This document shows positions 26,369 through 35,561 of a stretch of DNA of 64,000 nt, piece after piece (the first letter of the stretch is position 1; every line of letters begins with the position of its first letter). The DNA is taken from positions 186,001-250,000 of the forward strand of contig CAVSSP010000004.1 in NCBI GenBank assembly GCA_963730685.1, given 5' to 3'. The notes beneath the pieces were generated by a model, which saw nothing but the letters and a program-made list of their open reading frames with translations, did no database searches and was not told the origin of the DNA. The stretch is from Bog-756 sp963730685. Its GTDB lineage: Bacteria; Actinomycetota; Acidimicrobiia; Acidimicrobiales; RAAP-2. Both the position numbers and the translations under genes were made by a program.

Positions 26369-28010
26369 ATGTCGACCCGGGATCAACTTGCCGAAGCGGT
26401 CAGCCGCGCCCTCGCCACCATCAGCAAGAGGGACGGAGTGGACGTCGAAGTGGAGCCGGGCTCGGTGCATCTGGAGCGGCCGGCCCGACGGGAGCACGGG
26501 GACTGGTCGACCAACATCGCCCTCGTCACGGCCAAGCGGGCCGGGATGAGTCCCGCGTGACCTGGCCGCGGCATTGGTGGCCGAGCTGGAGGCTTCCCCC
26601 GCCCCGCACACCGCGTCGGTGGAGATCGCCGGTCACGGGTTCGTGAACTTCCGCCTCGACGACGGCTGGCTCACCGAGGCGTTGGCAGAGCTGCTGGCCG
26701 CCGGCGAGGAGGCCTACGCCCGTCCCGACGTCGGCCGGGGTGAACGGGTGCAGGTGGAGTTCATCTCCGCCAATCCGACCGGTCCGATCCACGTCGGCAA
26801 CGGATGGTGGGGCAGCTACGGGGACGCCTTGGCCCGGGTGCTCGACCGTGCCGGCTACGAGGTCAGCCGCGAGTACTACGTGAACGACACCGGGGGGCAG
26901 ATCCGGACGCTCGGCGGCAGCCTGCTGGCCCTCCGGCGGAACCGGCCGGTGCCAGAAGGTGGGTACCAGGGGGAGTACCTGCAGGCCCTGGCGGCCGGCT
27001 TCGACGGCCCCGAGGACGTGACCGCGGCCGGCCGGTGGGCCGCCGAGCGGATCCTCGCCGACATCCAGGCCACGCTGGCCTCGGTGGGGATCGTCTTCGA
27101 CGAGTGGTACAGCCAGGCGTCCATCGAGGAGAGCGGCGCGGTCGACGAGACCATCGCCTTGTTGGCCGAGCGGGGATTGGTGTTCGAGCAGGACGGGGCC
27201 ACCTGGTTCCGGGCCACCGAGCTGGGCGACTCCCGCGACCGGGTGTTGCGCAAGTCCAACGGCGACGCCACCTACCTCGCCGGCGACATCGCCTATCACC
27301 GCGACAAGTTCTTGGTGCGGGGGTTCGACAGGGTCATCGACGTGTTCGGGGCCGACCACCACGGACAGGTGGCCAGCCTGAGGGCCGGGGTGGAGGCGCT
27401 CGGGGTGGATCCCGGGCGCCTGGAGGTGAAACTGGGGCAGATGGTGTCCCTGGTCGACAACGGCGAGGCGGTGAAGATGGGCAAACGAGCCGGGAACGCC
27501 ATCTCGCTCGAGTCGCTGGTGTCCGACATCGGGCCCGACGCCACCCGCATCCTCAGCCTCATGAGCACACTCGACCAGGCCACCACCTTCGACCTGGCCT
27601 CGGTACGCGAGCAGTCGGTCGAGAACCCGGTGTTCTACGTGCAGATGGCCAGCGCCCGCATCGGCGGGGTGGCGCGCAAGGCAGCCGAGCGCAACGTGTC
27701 GCGGGCGCCGGTCGACACCGTCGACCTCGCGCTGCTCGCCCACCCCCGCGAGCTCGACCTCATCCGCTGCCTCGAGGAGCTCCCCGAGGTGGTGGCCGAC
27801 GCGGCTGCCGATCGTGCCCCGACCAAGGTGACGACCTGGGTGCGGCGCCTGGCCGCCTGCTTCCACGGCTTCTACCACGACTGTCCGATCCTGGCCGAGG
27901 ACGTGGACCCGGCACTGACCCAGGCCCGGCTGTGGCTGGTGGAGGCGTCCCGGATCGGGCTCGCCATCGGACTCGGCCTCCTCGGGGTGTCGGCGCCGGA
28001 GGCGATGTGA
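26369..28010 (+). CDS. argS: Arginyl-tRNA synthetase, with an apparent single-base frameshift
   Basis: Residues from MSTRDQLAEAVSRALATISK to AKRAGMSP are in one frame (26369-26554), then a TGA follows at 26558. The rest (RDLAAALVAELEASPAPHT onward, to 28010) is in the +1 frame. Dropping one base at about 26555 (CCC-G-CGT-GAC) gives a continuous ~546-residue ArgS. Downstream, SANPTGPIHVGN (HIGH-like motif), NDTGGQ, DVFGADHHGQV, KMGKRAGN (KMSKS-like) and the C-terminal anticodon-binding helical domain are all present. ArgS charges tRNA-Arg and is essential, so a truly broken gene is unlikely unless another copy exists; an indel error is most probable, with +1 recoding at the early UGA-C as a remote alternative. 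TATCCT at 26354-26359 and no Shine-Dalgarno suggest a leaderless mRNA. lysA overlaps by 4 bases. Confidence 0.85.
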
Positions 28011-29368
28011 GCGAACCGGTCCCGACGGGTGGGGCCCCGACGGGTGATGGCCCGGCCTACGCGGACCCCACCGACCCGGTGGCACCGACCCTCCTCCCCA
28101 TGACGGCCACCGTCGCCGCCGGCGGCCACCTGGCCGTGGGAGGCGTCGACGTGATCGAGTTGGCCGAAGAGTTCGGGACGCCCCTGTTCGTCTACGACGA
28201 GGCCCACCTCCGTGCCCACTGCCGGGACGCGGTCGAGGCATGGGGTGACGGGGTCGCCTACGCCACCAAGGCCTTCTTGTGCGTGGCCATGGCCCGGCTG
28301 GCCGACGAGGAGGGGATGTGCCTGGACGTGTCGACCGGAGGTGAGCTCCATGTCGCCCTCTCGGCCGGTGTCCCGGCCGACCGCCTGGTGCTGCACGGCA
28401 GCAACAAGTCGGACGAGGAGCTGGCCGCCGGACTGGCCGTCGGCGTCGGGCGCATCGTCATCGACTCCTTCGACGAAATCGACCGCCTCGAACGGCTCGT
28501 CGCCGGGGTGGGCGGGGATGGGCGCCAACCGAGGCCCCAGGTGCTGGCGCGCATCACCCCCGGCGTCGAGGTGCACACCCACGAGTTCGTCCGGACCGGC
28601 CAGGAGGACTCGAAGTTCGGGTTCGGCCTGGCGTCGGGGGCGGCGGCGGTCGCCGTCGAGCGCCTCGTCGGTCTCCAGCGCCGGGGGGTCGTCGATTTCG
28701 TCGGCATCCATGCCCACCTCGGGAGCCAGGTGTTCGCACTGGCCCCGTTCACCCAGGCGATCGACGTCCTGGCCGAGTTCTTCGCCCCCCTCGGGCTCCC
28801 GGAGTTGGTGGTCGGTGGCGGGCTCGGGGTCGCCTATGTCAACGGCGAGGAGGCCCCGCCCATGGCCCAGTGGGCCGCATCGGTCCGCCAGGCGTGCCGG
28901 CGCGCCGGCATCGGTGAGTCCGTCCGGGTCACCGCCGAGCCGGGCCGGGCCATCGTGGCGTCCGCCGCGCTCACCCTCTACCGGGTCGGCACGGTGAAGC
29001 ACGTGACCGACCACCGCACCTATGTCTCGGTGGACGGGGGCATGAGCGACAATCCGCGTCCCGTTCTGTACGGGAGCGGGTACGAGGCGTTCCTCCCGCG
29101 GGAGGTGACGGCGACCCGTCCCCAGCCGGTCCGGGTGGTGGGCAAGCACTGCGAGAGCGGTGACGTGCTCGTCTCCGACGCCTTCGTCCCCGATGACCTG
29201 GCGGTGGGCGACGTGCTGGCCACCCCGGTGACCGGCGCCTACGGCCACTCGATGGCGTCCAACTACAACAAGGTCCCCCGGCCGGCGGTCGTCTTCGTCG
29301 CCGGGGGCGAGGCACGAACCGTGGTCCGTCGCGAGACACTCGACGACCTGGTGCGGCTCGACGTGTGA
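28007..29368 (+). CDS. lysA: Diaminopimelate decarboxylase
   Basis: A 453-residue fold-III PLP enzyme making L-lysine from meso-diaminopimelate. The Schiff-base lysine is in AYATKAFLC near residue 86, then HGSNKSDEEL, GIHAHLGSQ, the PLP phosphate-binding EPGRAIVA near 310, and the dimer-contact CESGDVL near 383 containing the active-site Cys. The GTG start overlaps the argS stop (GTGA), giving coupling within the argS-lysA-hom-thrC cluster. The first ~35 residues are Pro/Gly-rich and variable. Confidence 0.95.
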   Translation: MSEPVPTGGAPTGDGPAYADPTDPVAPTLLPMTATVAAGGHLAVGGVDVIELAEEFGTPLFVYDEAHLRAHCRDAVEAWGDGVAYATKAFLCVAMARLADEEGMCLDVSTGGELHVALSAGVPADRLVLHGSNKSDEELAAGLAVGVGRIVIDSFDEIDRLERLVAGVGGDGRQPRPQVLARITPGVEVHTHEFVRTGQEDSKFGFGLASGAAAVAVERLVGLQRRGVVDFVGIHAHLGSQVFALAPFTQAIDVLAEFFAPLGLPELVVGGGLGVAYVNGEEAPPMAQWAASVRQACRRAGIGESVRVTAEPGRAIVASAALTLYRVGTVKHVTDHRTYVSVDGGMSDNPRPVLYGSGYEAFLPREVTATRPQPVRVVGKHCESGDVLVSDAFVPDDLAVGDVLATPVTGAYGHSMASNYNKVPRPAVVFVAGGEARTVVRRETLDDLVRLDV

Positions 29369-29416
29369 CCGGTCCGGGGGACCGACCCCGCTCCGGCCAG
29401 GCGGTAGCGTGACCGG

Positions 29417-30727
29417 GTGACCTCGGCGCCCCCGTTCGAACGTGTCGTGCGCATCGCGGTGCTGGGGTGCGGCAATGTCGGGTCGTCGTTGGTCGGGATC
29501 CTGGCCGAACGGGCCGATGCCCTGGCCGTCCAGTGCGGCGCCCGCCTCGAGGTTGCCGGTATCGCCGTCAGCGACCTGTCCCGCAGCCGGGCCGATCACA
29601 TCCCGACCGCACTGCTGACCGCCGACGCCGCCGGGCTGGTCGCCGACCCCGCGGTGGACGTGGTGGTGGAGTTGATCGGCGGTCTCGATCCTGCCGGGCC
29701 ACTGGTCCGGGCGGCGCTGGAGGCGGGCAAGCCGGTGGTCACCGCCAACAAGGCGCTCCTGGCCTCCCCGGAGGGCGTGGCCCTGCGGGGCCTGGCCAAG
29801 GAGCAGGGAGTGGACCTGCTGTACGAGGCGGCCGTGGCCGGTGCGATCCCCCTGGTCCGGGCGTTGCGTGAGTCGCTCACCGGCGAGCGCATCCACCGGG
29901 TCATGGGGATCGTCAACGGGACGACCAACTTCATCCTCACCAAGATGAGCGAGCAGGGCGCCGACTACGCAGAGGTCCTGGCCGAGGCCCAGTCCCTGGG
30001 GCTGGCCGAGCGGGACCCCACCGCCGACGTCGAGGGGTACGACGCCGCCGCCAAGGCCGCCATCCTGGCCGGGGTGGCGTTCGGCTACGACGTGGCCGGC
30101 GCCGACGTCATGCGCGAGGGGATCACGTCGGTGCGGGCGGTCGACGTGGAGTTCGCCGAACGGCTGGGCTATTCGGTGAAGCTGCTGGCCGTCGTGGAGC
30201 GAACCGGCGACGACGCGCTGTCGGTGCGCGTACACCCGGCCATGGTCCCCAAGTCCCACCCGCTGGCCGGTGTGCGTGACGCGTTCAACGCCGTGTTCAT
30301 CGAGGGGGAGGCGGCGGGAGAGCTGATGCTCTACGGCCAGGGGGCGGGCGGTCTCCCCACCGCCAGCGCGGTCGTCGGTGACTTGATCGATGCGGTGCGG
30401 AATCGTCAGGCGGGCACGACAGCTCCGACCCCGGACCGCGGCCCGGCCCGGCTCCTGCCCATCTCCGAGTTGGTGACGCCCTGCTACGTGAGCCTCGACG
30501 TCGCCGACCGGCCGGGGGTACTGGGTACGGTGGCCACGGTGTTCGGCGACCACGACGTCTCGATCCGGTCCATGGAGCAAGAGGGCTACGCCGGCGAGGC
30601 CCGATTGCTCTTCATCACCCATCCCGCACGGGAGGGGGACCTGCAGGCGACCCTGGCGGCGCTCCACGACCTCGGCGTGGTGGAGTCGATCGGTGGGGTC
30701 ATGCGCATCGTCGGGGACGGCGTGTGA
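29417..30727 (+). CDS. hom: Homoserine dehydrogenase with ACT domain
   Basis: A 436-residue enzyme reducing aspartate semialdehyde to homoserine. The Rossmann motif VLGCGNVGSSL is at residues ~15-25, KPVVTANKALLA near 107, catalytic-domain GIVNGTTNFILTKM near 165 and DPTADVEGYDAAAKAAILA near 200. The C-terminal ~85 residues are an ACT domain (YVSLDVADRPGVLGTVATVF), which in actinobacteria gives threonine feedback inhibition. GTG start at 29417. The stop overlaps the thrC start (TGATG). Confidence 0.95.
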   Translation: MTSAPPFERVVRIAVLGCGNVGSSLVGILAERADALAVQCGARLEVAGIAVSDLSRSRADHIPTALLTADAAGLVADPAVDVVVELIGGLDPAGPLVRAALEAGKPVVTANKALLASPEGVALRGLAKEQGVDLLYEAAVAGAIPLVRALRESLTGERIHRVMGIVNGTTNFILTKMSEQGADYAEVLAEAQSLGLAERDPTADVEGYDAAAKAAILAGVAFGYDVAGADVMREGITSVRAVDVEFAERLGYSVKLLAVVERTGDDALSVRVHPAMVPKSHPLAGVRDAFNAVFIEGEAAGELMLYGQGAGGLPTASAVVGDLIDAVRNRQAGTTAPTPDRGPARLLPISELVTPCYVSLDVADRPGVLGTVATVFGDHDVSIRSMEQEGYAGEARLLFITHPAREGDLQATLAALHDLGVVESIGGVMRIVGDGV

Positions 30728-31800
30728 TGACGGTACCGGGACGGGACCGGACCGCATGGAGGGGAGTGATCGAGGAGTACCGCCAGTTCCTGCCGGTCTC
30801 GGACGCCACGCCGGTGGTGACGCTGCTCGAGGGCGGGACCCCGCTGCTGGCCGCGCCCCGGCTGTCGGCCCGGGTCGGGGCCAGGGTGCTCTTGAAGGTC
30901 GAAGGGGCCAATCCCACCGGCTCCTTCAAGGATCGCGGCATGACCGTGGCCATCTCCAAAGCGGCCGAGGAGGGCGCCAAGGCCGTCGTGTGCGCGTCCA
31001 CCGGCAACACCTCGGCGTCTGCCGCCGCCTTCGCCGCCCGGGCCGGCCTGACATGCGCCGTCCTGATCCCCGAGGGGCACATCGCTCTGGGAAAGCTGGC
31101 CCAGGCGTTGATCCATGGAGCGCGCGTCCTCCAGGTCCGGGGCAACTTCGACGAGTCCCTGACCATCGTCCGCCAGCTCGGGGACCGGGCCCCGGTGACG
31201 GTGGTCAACTCGGTCAATCCCTACCGGATCGAAGGACAGAAGTCGGGGGCGTTCGAGGTCGTGGACGTCCTGGGCGACGCTCCCGACGTCCACTGCATCC
31301 CGGTGGGGAACGCCGGGAACATCACCGCGTATTGGAAGGGGTATCTCGAGTTCAAGGAGGCGGGGCGGTCGACCCGCCTGCCCCACATGCTCGGCTTCCA
31401 GGCCGCCGGCGCCGCACCCATCGTCGAGGGCCACCCCGTCGAGCATCCCGAGACGGTGGCGACCGCCATCCGGATCGGCAATCCGGCCAGCTGGTACGGG
31501 GCGACATCGGCAGCGTCCGAATCCGGGGGCGGCATTGCCGCCGTGACCGATGACGAGATCCTCGAGGCATACCGGTTCCTGGCTACCGAGGAGTCGGTCT
31601 TCTGTGAGCCGGCTTCGGCTGCGTCGGTCGCCGGCCTGGTGAAGTACGGGCTCCCCGAGGGGGTCGGGTCGGGCTCGACCGTGGTGTGCGTGCTGACCGG
31701 CCACGGTCTGAAGGACCCCGACATCGCCATCAGTCAGATCTCCGTGCCGACGGTGGTGGATGCCGACCTGGGCGCGGTGCTCGAGGAGCTGTCGCTGTAG
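30727..31800 (+). CDS. thrC: Threonine synthase
   Basis: A ~357-residue PLP enzyme converting O-phosphohomoserine to threonine. The PLP lysine is in GANPTGSFKDRGMTVAIS near residue 62; STGNTSASAAAFAARAGL near 96 and PVGNAGNITAYWKGY near 197 are the other cofactor loops. It belongs to the short actinobacterial class. ATG 30727 (or GTG 30724) overlaps the hom stop. In most actinobacteria thrB (homoserine kinase) comes next, but here a rho leader follows, so the kinase must be elsewhere. Confidence 0.95.
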   Translation: MTVPGRDRTAWRGVIEEYRQFLPVSDATPVVTLLEGGTPLLAAPRLSARVGARVLLKVEGANPTGSFKDRGMTVAISKAAEEGAKAVVCASTGNTSASAAAFAARAGLTCAVLIPEGHIALGKLAQALIHGARVLQVRGNFDESLTIVRQLGDRAPVTVVNSVNPYRIEGQKSGAFEVVDVLGDAPDVHCIPVGNAGNITAYWKGYLEFKEAGRSTRLPHMLGFQAAGAAPIVEGHPVEHPETVATAIRIGNPASWYGATSAASESGGGIAAVTDDEILEAYRFLATEESVFCEPASAASVAGLVKYGLPEGVGSGSTVVCVLTGHGLKDPDIAISQISVPTVVDADLGAVLEELSL

Positions 31801-31848
31801 GCGGGGGTGTCCATCCCCGGGGCCGGGGTCCTCGGAGGGCTAGGGTGG

Positions 31849-31877
31849 TTGCCGGAGGTCCACGCTCCCTGTAGTAT
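31849..31877 (+). promoter_or_regulatory. Probable rho promoter
   Basis: TTGCCG (31849-31854) and TAGTAT (31872-31877) with a 17-base spacer, ~50 bases after the thrC stop. Transcription would start near 31884, leaving a leader of about 200 bases before rho. Confidence 0.6.
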
Positions 31878-31893
31878 GTGTTCACCTTCGCTT

Positions 31894-32002
31894 CCACAAT
31901 TCGCCCGTCCGGGCTTGTGGGCGGGACCTCCTGGCTTGCATCGATGACGCAGTCAGCCCGTATCCGGCGACGGGGGGAGTAGCAACCGGGAGTCGATCCC
32001 GG
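31894..32002 (+). promoter_or_regulatory. Structured 5' leader of rho
   Basis: Two clear hairpins lie in the untranslated leader. The first pairs CCACAA (31894-31899) with TTGTGG (31915-31920) and continues inside with GCCC/GGGC. The second pairs CCGGGA (31986-31991) with TCCCGG (31997-32002). Neither is followed by a T-tract. rho is autoregulated through its leader in several bacteria, so these may take part, but this is inference. Confidence 0.45.
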
Positions 32003-32084
32003 CCCTTGCAACGCCCCACCCCTGATTCCCTGGCAGGTGGAGTCAATCCACCCGCCAACGAGGACATTTGAAACGAGGAAGCCG

Positions 32085-34052
32085 ATGACTGCCGAACAGC
32101 AGCTCGAGCGCTCGGTGTTGGAGGGCAAGGAGCGAGATGAGCTCCAGGCCATCGCACAGGCACTTTCTGTGAAGACCAACACCAGAACGAAAAAGGCCGA
32201 CATGATCGATGGCATCCTGAAGGCCACCGGCGTGTCGGTCGATACCGACACGGCCGGTGACGCTGCCGCGACCAACGGTGACCATGCCGACAGCAACGGC
32301 AATGGCAACGGCAACGGCCCGTCCGGCGGGGCTCGCAGGACGCCTCGGCCGGCCCGGGGCACCGCCTCCACCGATGGGGGAGCAGCCGGATCCGAAGCCG
32401 CTCCGGAAAACGGAAACGGAAACGGGACCCGGCGCCGGCGCCCGGCGGCGGCACTCTCGTTCAGCCCCGACGATGACCTGGCTGCGTCCGATGGCCCGGT
32501 CGACCTCGAGGACGATCTCATCGAGACCGTGAGCCGCGGGTCCGATGGTGAAGGTGATGGCGACGGGACCGGTTCGGAGCAGGCAGCGTCGGTCAGTCAG
32601 CCCCGCCAGGACGCAGGGCCGTCGCAGGGCGGCGACGGCTCCCGCCAGGCCAACCAGCCGGGTGGCGGCAATCAGAACAACCAGAACCGGAACAACCGGA
32701 ACACCCGGAACAACAACCAGAACAACAATCAGAACGCCAACCAGGGCAACCGCAACAACCAGGGCAACCGCAACAACCAGGGCAACCAGGGCGGTGGTAA
32801 CGACGACGTCGGCAACCGCCGCAGCAATCGCCGGCGGCGGGGTCGTGACCGGCAGGGCGGCGGAGCCGAGGGCGACCTCCAGGGCACGACGGGCAATCAG
32901 GAGCAGCAGTACCAAGGTGAGCTCATCCCGGTCCGTGGCCTGCTCGACCTGCGTGACGAAGGGTACGGATTCCTCCGGTGTGAGGGCTACCTGCCGTCGG
33001 CCAAGGACGTCTATGTCTCGATCAGCCAGGCCCGACGGTTCGCCCTCCGCAAAGGAGACAGCATCGAGGGTTTCTGCCGGCCGGCGGGCAGCACGGAGAA
33101 GTTCCCCGCGCTCCTGCAGATCGACACCGTGTCCTCGCTCGATCCCGAGGTGGCCCGCAACCGGCCGCGGTTCGAGAACCTGACGCCACTCTTCCCCGAC
33201 GAGCGGCTCAACCTCGAGATGCCGGGGGAGAAGGAGAACATGACGACCCGCATCGTCGATCTCTTGTCCCCCATCGGCAAGGGCCAGCGCGGCCTGATCG
33301 TGTCCCCGCCCAAGGCGGGCAAGACCACGGTGATGAAGCACATCGCCCACTCCATCGAGGCCAACAATCCCGACGTCCACCTGATGGTGCTCCTCGTCGA
33401 CGAACGCCCCGAAGAGGTGACCGACATGCGCCGCTCGGTGAAAGGCGAAGTCGTGGCCTCGACGTTCGACCGACCGGCCGAGGAGCACACCGCCGTTGCC
33501 GAACTGGCCATCGAGCGGGCCAAGCGCCTGGTCGAGTCGGGAAGGGACGTGGTCATCATCCTCGACGGCATCACCAGGCTGGCCCGGGCCTACAACCTGG
33601 CCCAGCCGGCGACCGGACGGATCATGTCCGGCGGCGTCGACTCCGGTGCCCTGTATCCCCCGAAGAAGTTCTTCGGTGCCGCACGGAACATCGAAGAGGG
33701 CGGCTCGCTCACCATCCTGGCCACCGCGCTGGTGGAGACCGGGTCGAAGATGGACGAGGTCATCTTCGAGGAGTTCAAGGGGACCGGCAACATGGAGCTC
33801 CGGCTCGACCGGCGCCTCGCCGAACGGCGGCTGTACCCGTCGATCGACGTCAACGCCAGCTCGACCCGACACGAGGAGCTCTTGTTCGACCGGTCCGAGC
33901 TTCAGCAGGTCTGGAAGCTCCGACGTGTGCTCAACGCCCTGGCCAACGAGGGAAGTGCGGCGGCCGGCCTCGAGCTGCTGATGGACAAGATCCGCACCAC
34001 CAAGAGCAACGAGGAGTTCCTGGCCGAGATCGCCAAGGGCCCGGCTGCCTGA
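32085..34052 (+). CDS. rho: Transcription termination factor Rho with Asn-rich insert
   Basis: A 655-residue hexameric RNA helicase that ends transcription. Residues ~1-50 are the SAP-like Rho_N domain. Residues ~60-285 are a low-complexity actinobacterial insertion; within it ~190-235 are over half Asn with Gln, Arg and Gly, and ~240-260 are very basic (RRSNRRRRGRDR). The cold-shock RNA-binding domain follows (GLLDLRDEGYGFLR ... DVYVSISQARRFALRKGD), then the ATPase: Walker A SPPKAGKTTVMKHIA, LVDERPEEVTDMRR, Walker B DVVIILDGITRLARAYN and the Q/R-loop region. GAGGAA precedes ATG 32085. A promoter and hairpin-rich leader lie upstream. Confidence 0.96.
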   Translation: MTAEQQLERSVLEGKERDELQAIAQALSVKTNTRTKKADMIDGILKATGVSVDTDTAGDAAATNGDHADSNGNGNGNGPSGGARRTPRPARGTASTDGGAAGSEAAPENGNGNGTRRRRPAAALSFSPDDDLAASDGPVDLEDDLIETVSRGSDGEGDGDGTGSEQAASVSQPRQDAGPSQGGDGSRQANQPGGGNQNNQNRNNRNTRNNNQNNNQNANQGNRNNQGNRNNQGNQGGGNDDVGNRRSNRRRRGRDRQGGGAEGDLQGTTGNQEQQYQGELIPVRGLLDLRDEGYGFLRCEGYLPSAKDVYVSISQARRFALRKGDSIEGFCRPAGSTEKFPALLQIDTVSSLDPEVARNRPRFENLTPLFPDERLNLEMPGEKENMTTRIVDLLSPIGKGQRGLIVSPPKAGKTTVMKHIAHSIEANNPDVHLMVLLVDERPEEVTDMRRSVKGEVVASTFDRPAEEHTAVAELAIERAKRLVESGRDVVIILDGITRLARAYNLAQPATGRIMSGGVDSGALYPPKKFFGAARNIEEGGSLTILATALVETGSKMDEVIFEEFKGTGNMELRLDRRLAERRLYPSIDVNASSTRHEELLFDRSELQQVWKLRRVLNALANEGSAAAGLELLMDKIRTTKSNEEFLAEIAKGPAA

Positions 34053-34148
34053 TCGGACCGGACGGACCTCCGGCCCCATCCATTAGAATCGGTGCCTGCA
34101 CGTCGGCTGTTCCACGAGGGCAGTGCGCCGCCACCACAGGAGAACCCA

Positions 34149-34385
34149 ATGAAGACCGACATCCACCCCACCTACATCGAGTCCTCGGTGCGCTGTTCGT
34201 GCGGCAACACGTTCACCACCCGGTCGACCAAGCCGGAGATCCATCTCGAACTGTGCAACGAGTGCCATCCGTTCTTCACCGGCAAGCAGAAGCTGGTGGA
34301 CTCCGGCGGCCGGGTCGAGCGATTCCAGCGCCGCTACGCCAAGACCGGGTCCCGCAAGAAGTCGACGGCGCCGCCCGCGTCCTGA
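34149..34385 (+). CDS. rpmE: 50S ribosomal protein L31, zinc-binding form
   Basis: A 78-residue L31 starting MKTDIHPTYIESSVRCSCGN. Zinc ligands are in CSCGN and CNECHPFFTGKQ, so this is the zinc-type L31 and not the zinc-free paralogue made under zinc starvation. AGGAG lies seven bases before ATG 34149, so the longer open frame is not used. TAGAAT at 34084-34089 is a possible -10. It follows rho, the standard order. Confidence 0.96.
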   Translation: MKTDIHPTYIESSVRCSCGNTFTTRSTKPEIHLELCNECHPFFTGKQKLVDSGGRVERFQRRYAKTGSRKKSTAPPAS

Positions 34386-34471
34386 GACCGCCGCGCCGCC
34401 GGCGGGGCGTCGTCCCGAGCGCCGGCGCCCGTGCAGGGAGCTCCTGACGGCGGCGGCGCTACCCTGGGCCC

Positions 34472-35554
34472 GTGTTCAACGATCACGACCAGCTCGAGCA
34501 CCGGATGCAGGAGCTGGCGACGGAATACGAGGGTGTCCTCTCCGAGCTGAACGACCCCTCGCTCTCCGCGGACCCGAACCGGTTGCGTCAGGTCTCCCGC
34601 CGCCATCGCGAGCTCGAGGAGCCTGTCGACTGCTGGCGCCGGCTCAAGGCGGCCGAGTCCGACCTCGAAGCGGCCCGGGAGATGTTCGGTGACTCGGCCG
34701 GAGGCGAGCGTGAGCTCGCACAACTCGAGGTGGTCGACGCCGAGGAGCGAATCGGCCGCCTCGAAGAGGAGCTGCGGGTGCTGTTGGTCCCTCGGGATGC
34801 GAACGCCGGCCGCAACGTCATCATGGAGATCAGGGGCGCCGAGGGAGGGGAAGAGGCGAATCTCTTCGCCAAGGACCTCTACGAGATGTACACCCGCTAC
34901 GCCGCCACCAAGGGGTGGAAGGTGGAGGTGCTCTCCTCCAGCCCGTCCGAGCGGGACGGCCTGAACGAGATCACCTTCGTCGTCAAGGGCGATGATGCAT
35001 GGCAGCGCCTCGAGCACGAGGGGGGCCCGCACCGCGTACAGCGGGTGCCCGTCACCGAGTCCTCGGGCCGGATCCACACATCGTCGGCGGCGGTGACGGT
35101 ACTGCCCGAGGCCGAGGAGGTCGACGTGGCCATCGACCCCAACGACCTGAAGATCGACGTGTACCGCTCCACCGGGCCGGGTGGGCAGTCGGTGAACACC
35201 ACCGACTCGGCGGTGCGGATCACCCACCTCCCGACCGGCATCGTGGTCGCCATGCAGGACGAGAAGAGCCAGATCCAGAACCGGGCCAAGGCGATGGTGG
35301 TCCTGCGGTCGCGGCTCCTCAAGGCCGAACAGGACCGCCAGGCGTCCGAGCTGTCCCAACAGCGCCGGAGCCAGGTGGGTGGCGGCGGCCGCTCGGAGAA
35401 GATCAGGACCTACAACTACAAGGACAACCGGGTCACGGACCACCGGATCAAGCTGACACTCCACAAGCTGGACCGGATCCTGATGGGTGACCTCGACGAG
35501 CTCACCGAGGCGTTGATGGCCGACAAGCGGTACCGCCAACTGGGAGAGGACTGA
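34472..35554 (+). CDS. prfA: Peptide chain release factor 1
   Basis: A 360-residue class-1 release factor, full length. The GGQ loop (RSTGPGGQSVNTTDSAVR) is near residue 237 and the stop-codon-reading motif PVT is in RVPVTESSGRIHTSS near 190, the RF1 type that reads UAA and UAG. GTG 34472 is the start. prmC, whose product methylates the GGQ glutamine, begins 7 bases after the stop. Confidence 0.96.
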   Translation: MFNDHDQLEHRMQELATEYEGVLSELNDPSLSADPNRLRQVSRRHRELEEPVDCWRRLKAAESDLEAAREMFGDSAGGERELAQLEVVDAEERIGRLEEELRVLLVPRDANAGRNVIMEIRGAEGGEEANLFAKDLYEMYTRYAATKGWKVEVLSSSPSERDGLNEITFVVKGDDAWQRLEHEGGPHRVQRVPVTESSGRIHTSSAAVTVLPEAEEVDVAIDPNDLKIDVYRSTGPGGQSVNTTDSAVRITHLPTGIVVAMQDEKSQIQNRAKAMVVLRSRLLKAEQDRQASELSQQRRSQVGGGGRSEKIRTYNYKDNRVTDHRIKLTLHKLDRILMGDLDELTEALMADKRYRQLGED

Positions 35555-35561
35555 ACCGGAA

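Noticed and set aside
26549..26562. UGA in argS as selenocysteine or readthrough
   Set aside because: Reading through the UGA in the same frame gives an unrelated sequence; only a one-base shift restores ArgS, so stop readthrough does not explain it.
27872..30757. A 961-codon minus-strand frame over lysA and hom
   Set aside because: Antisense shadow of well-supported genes; product is His/Gly/Asp-rich noise.
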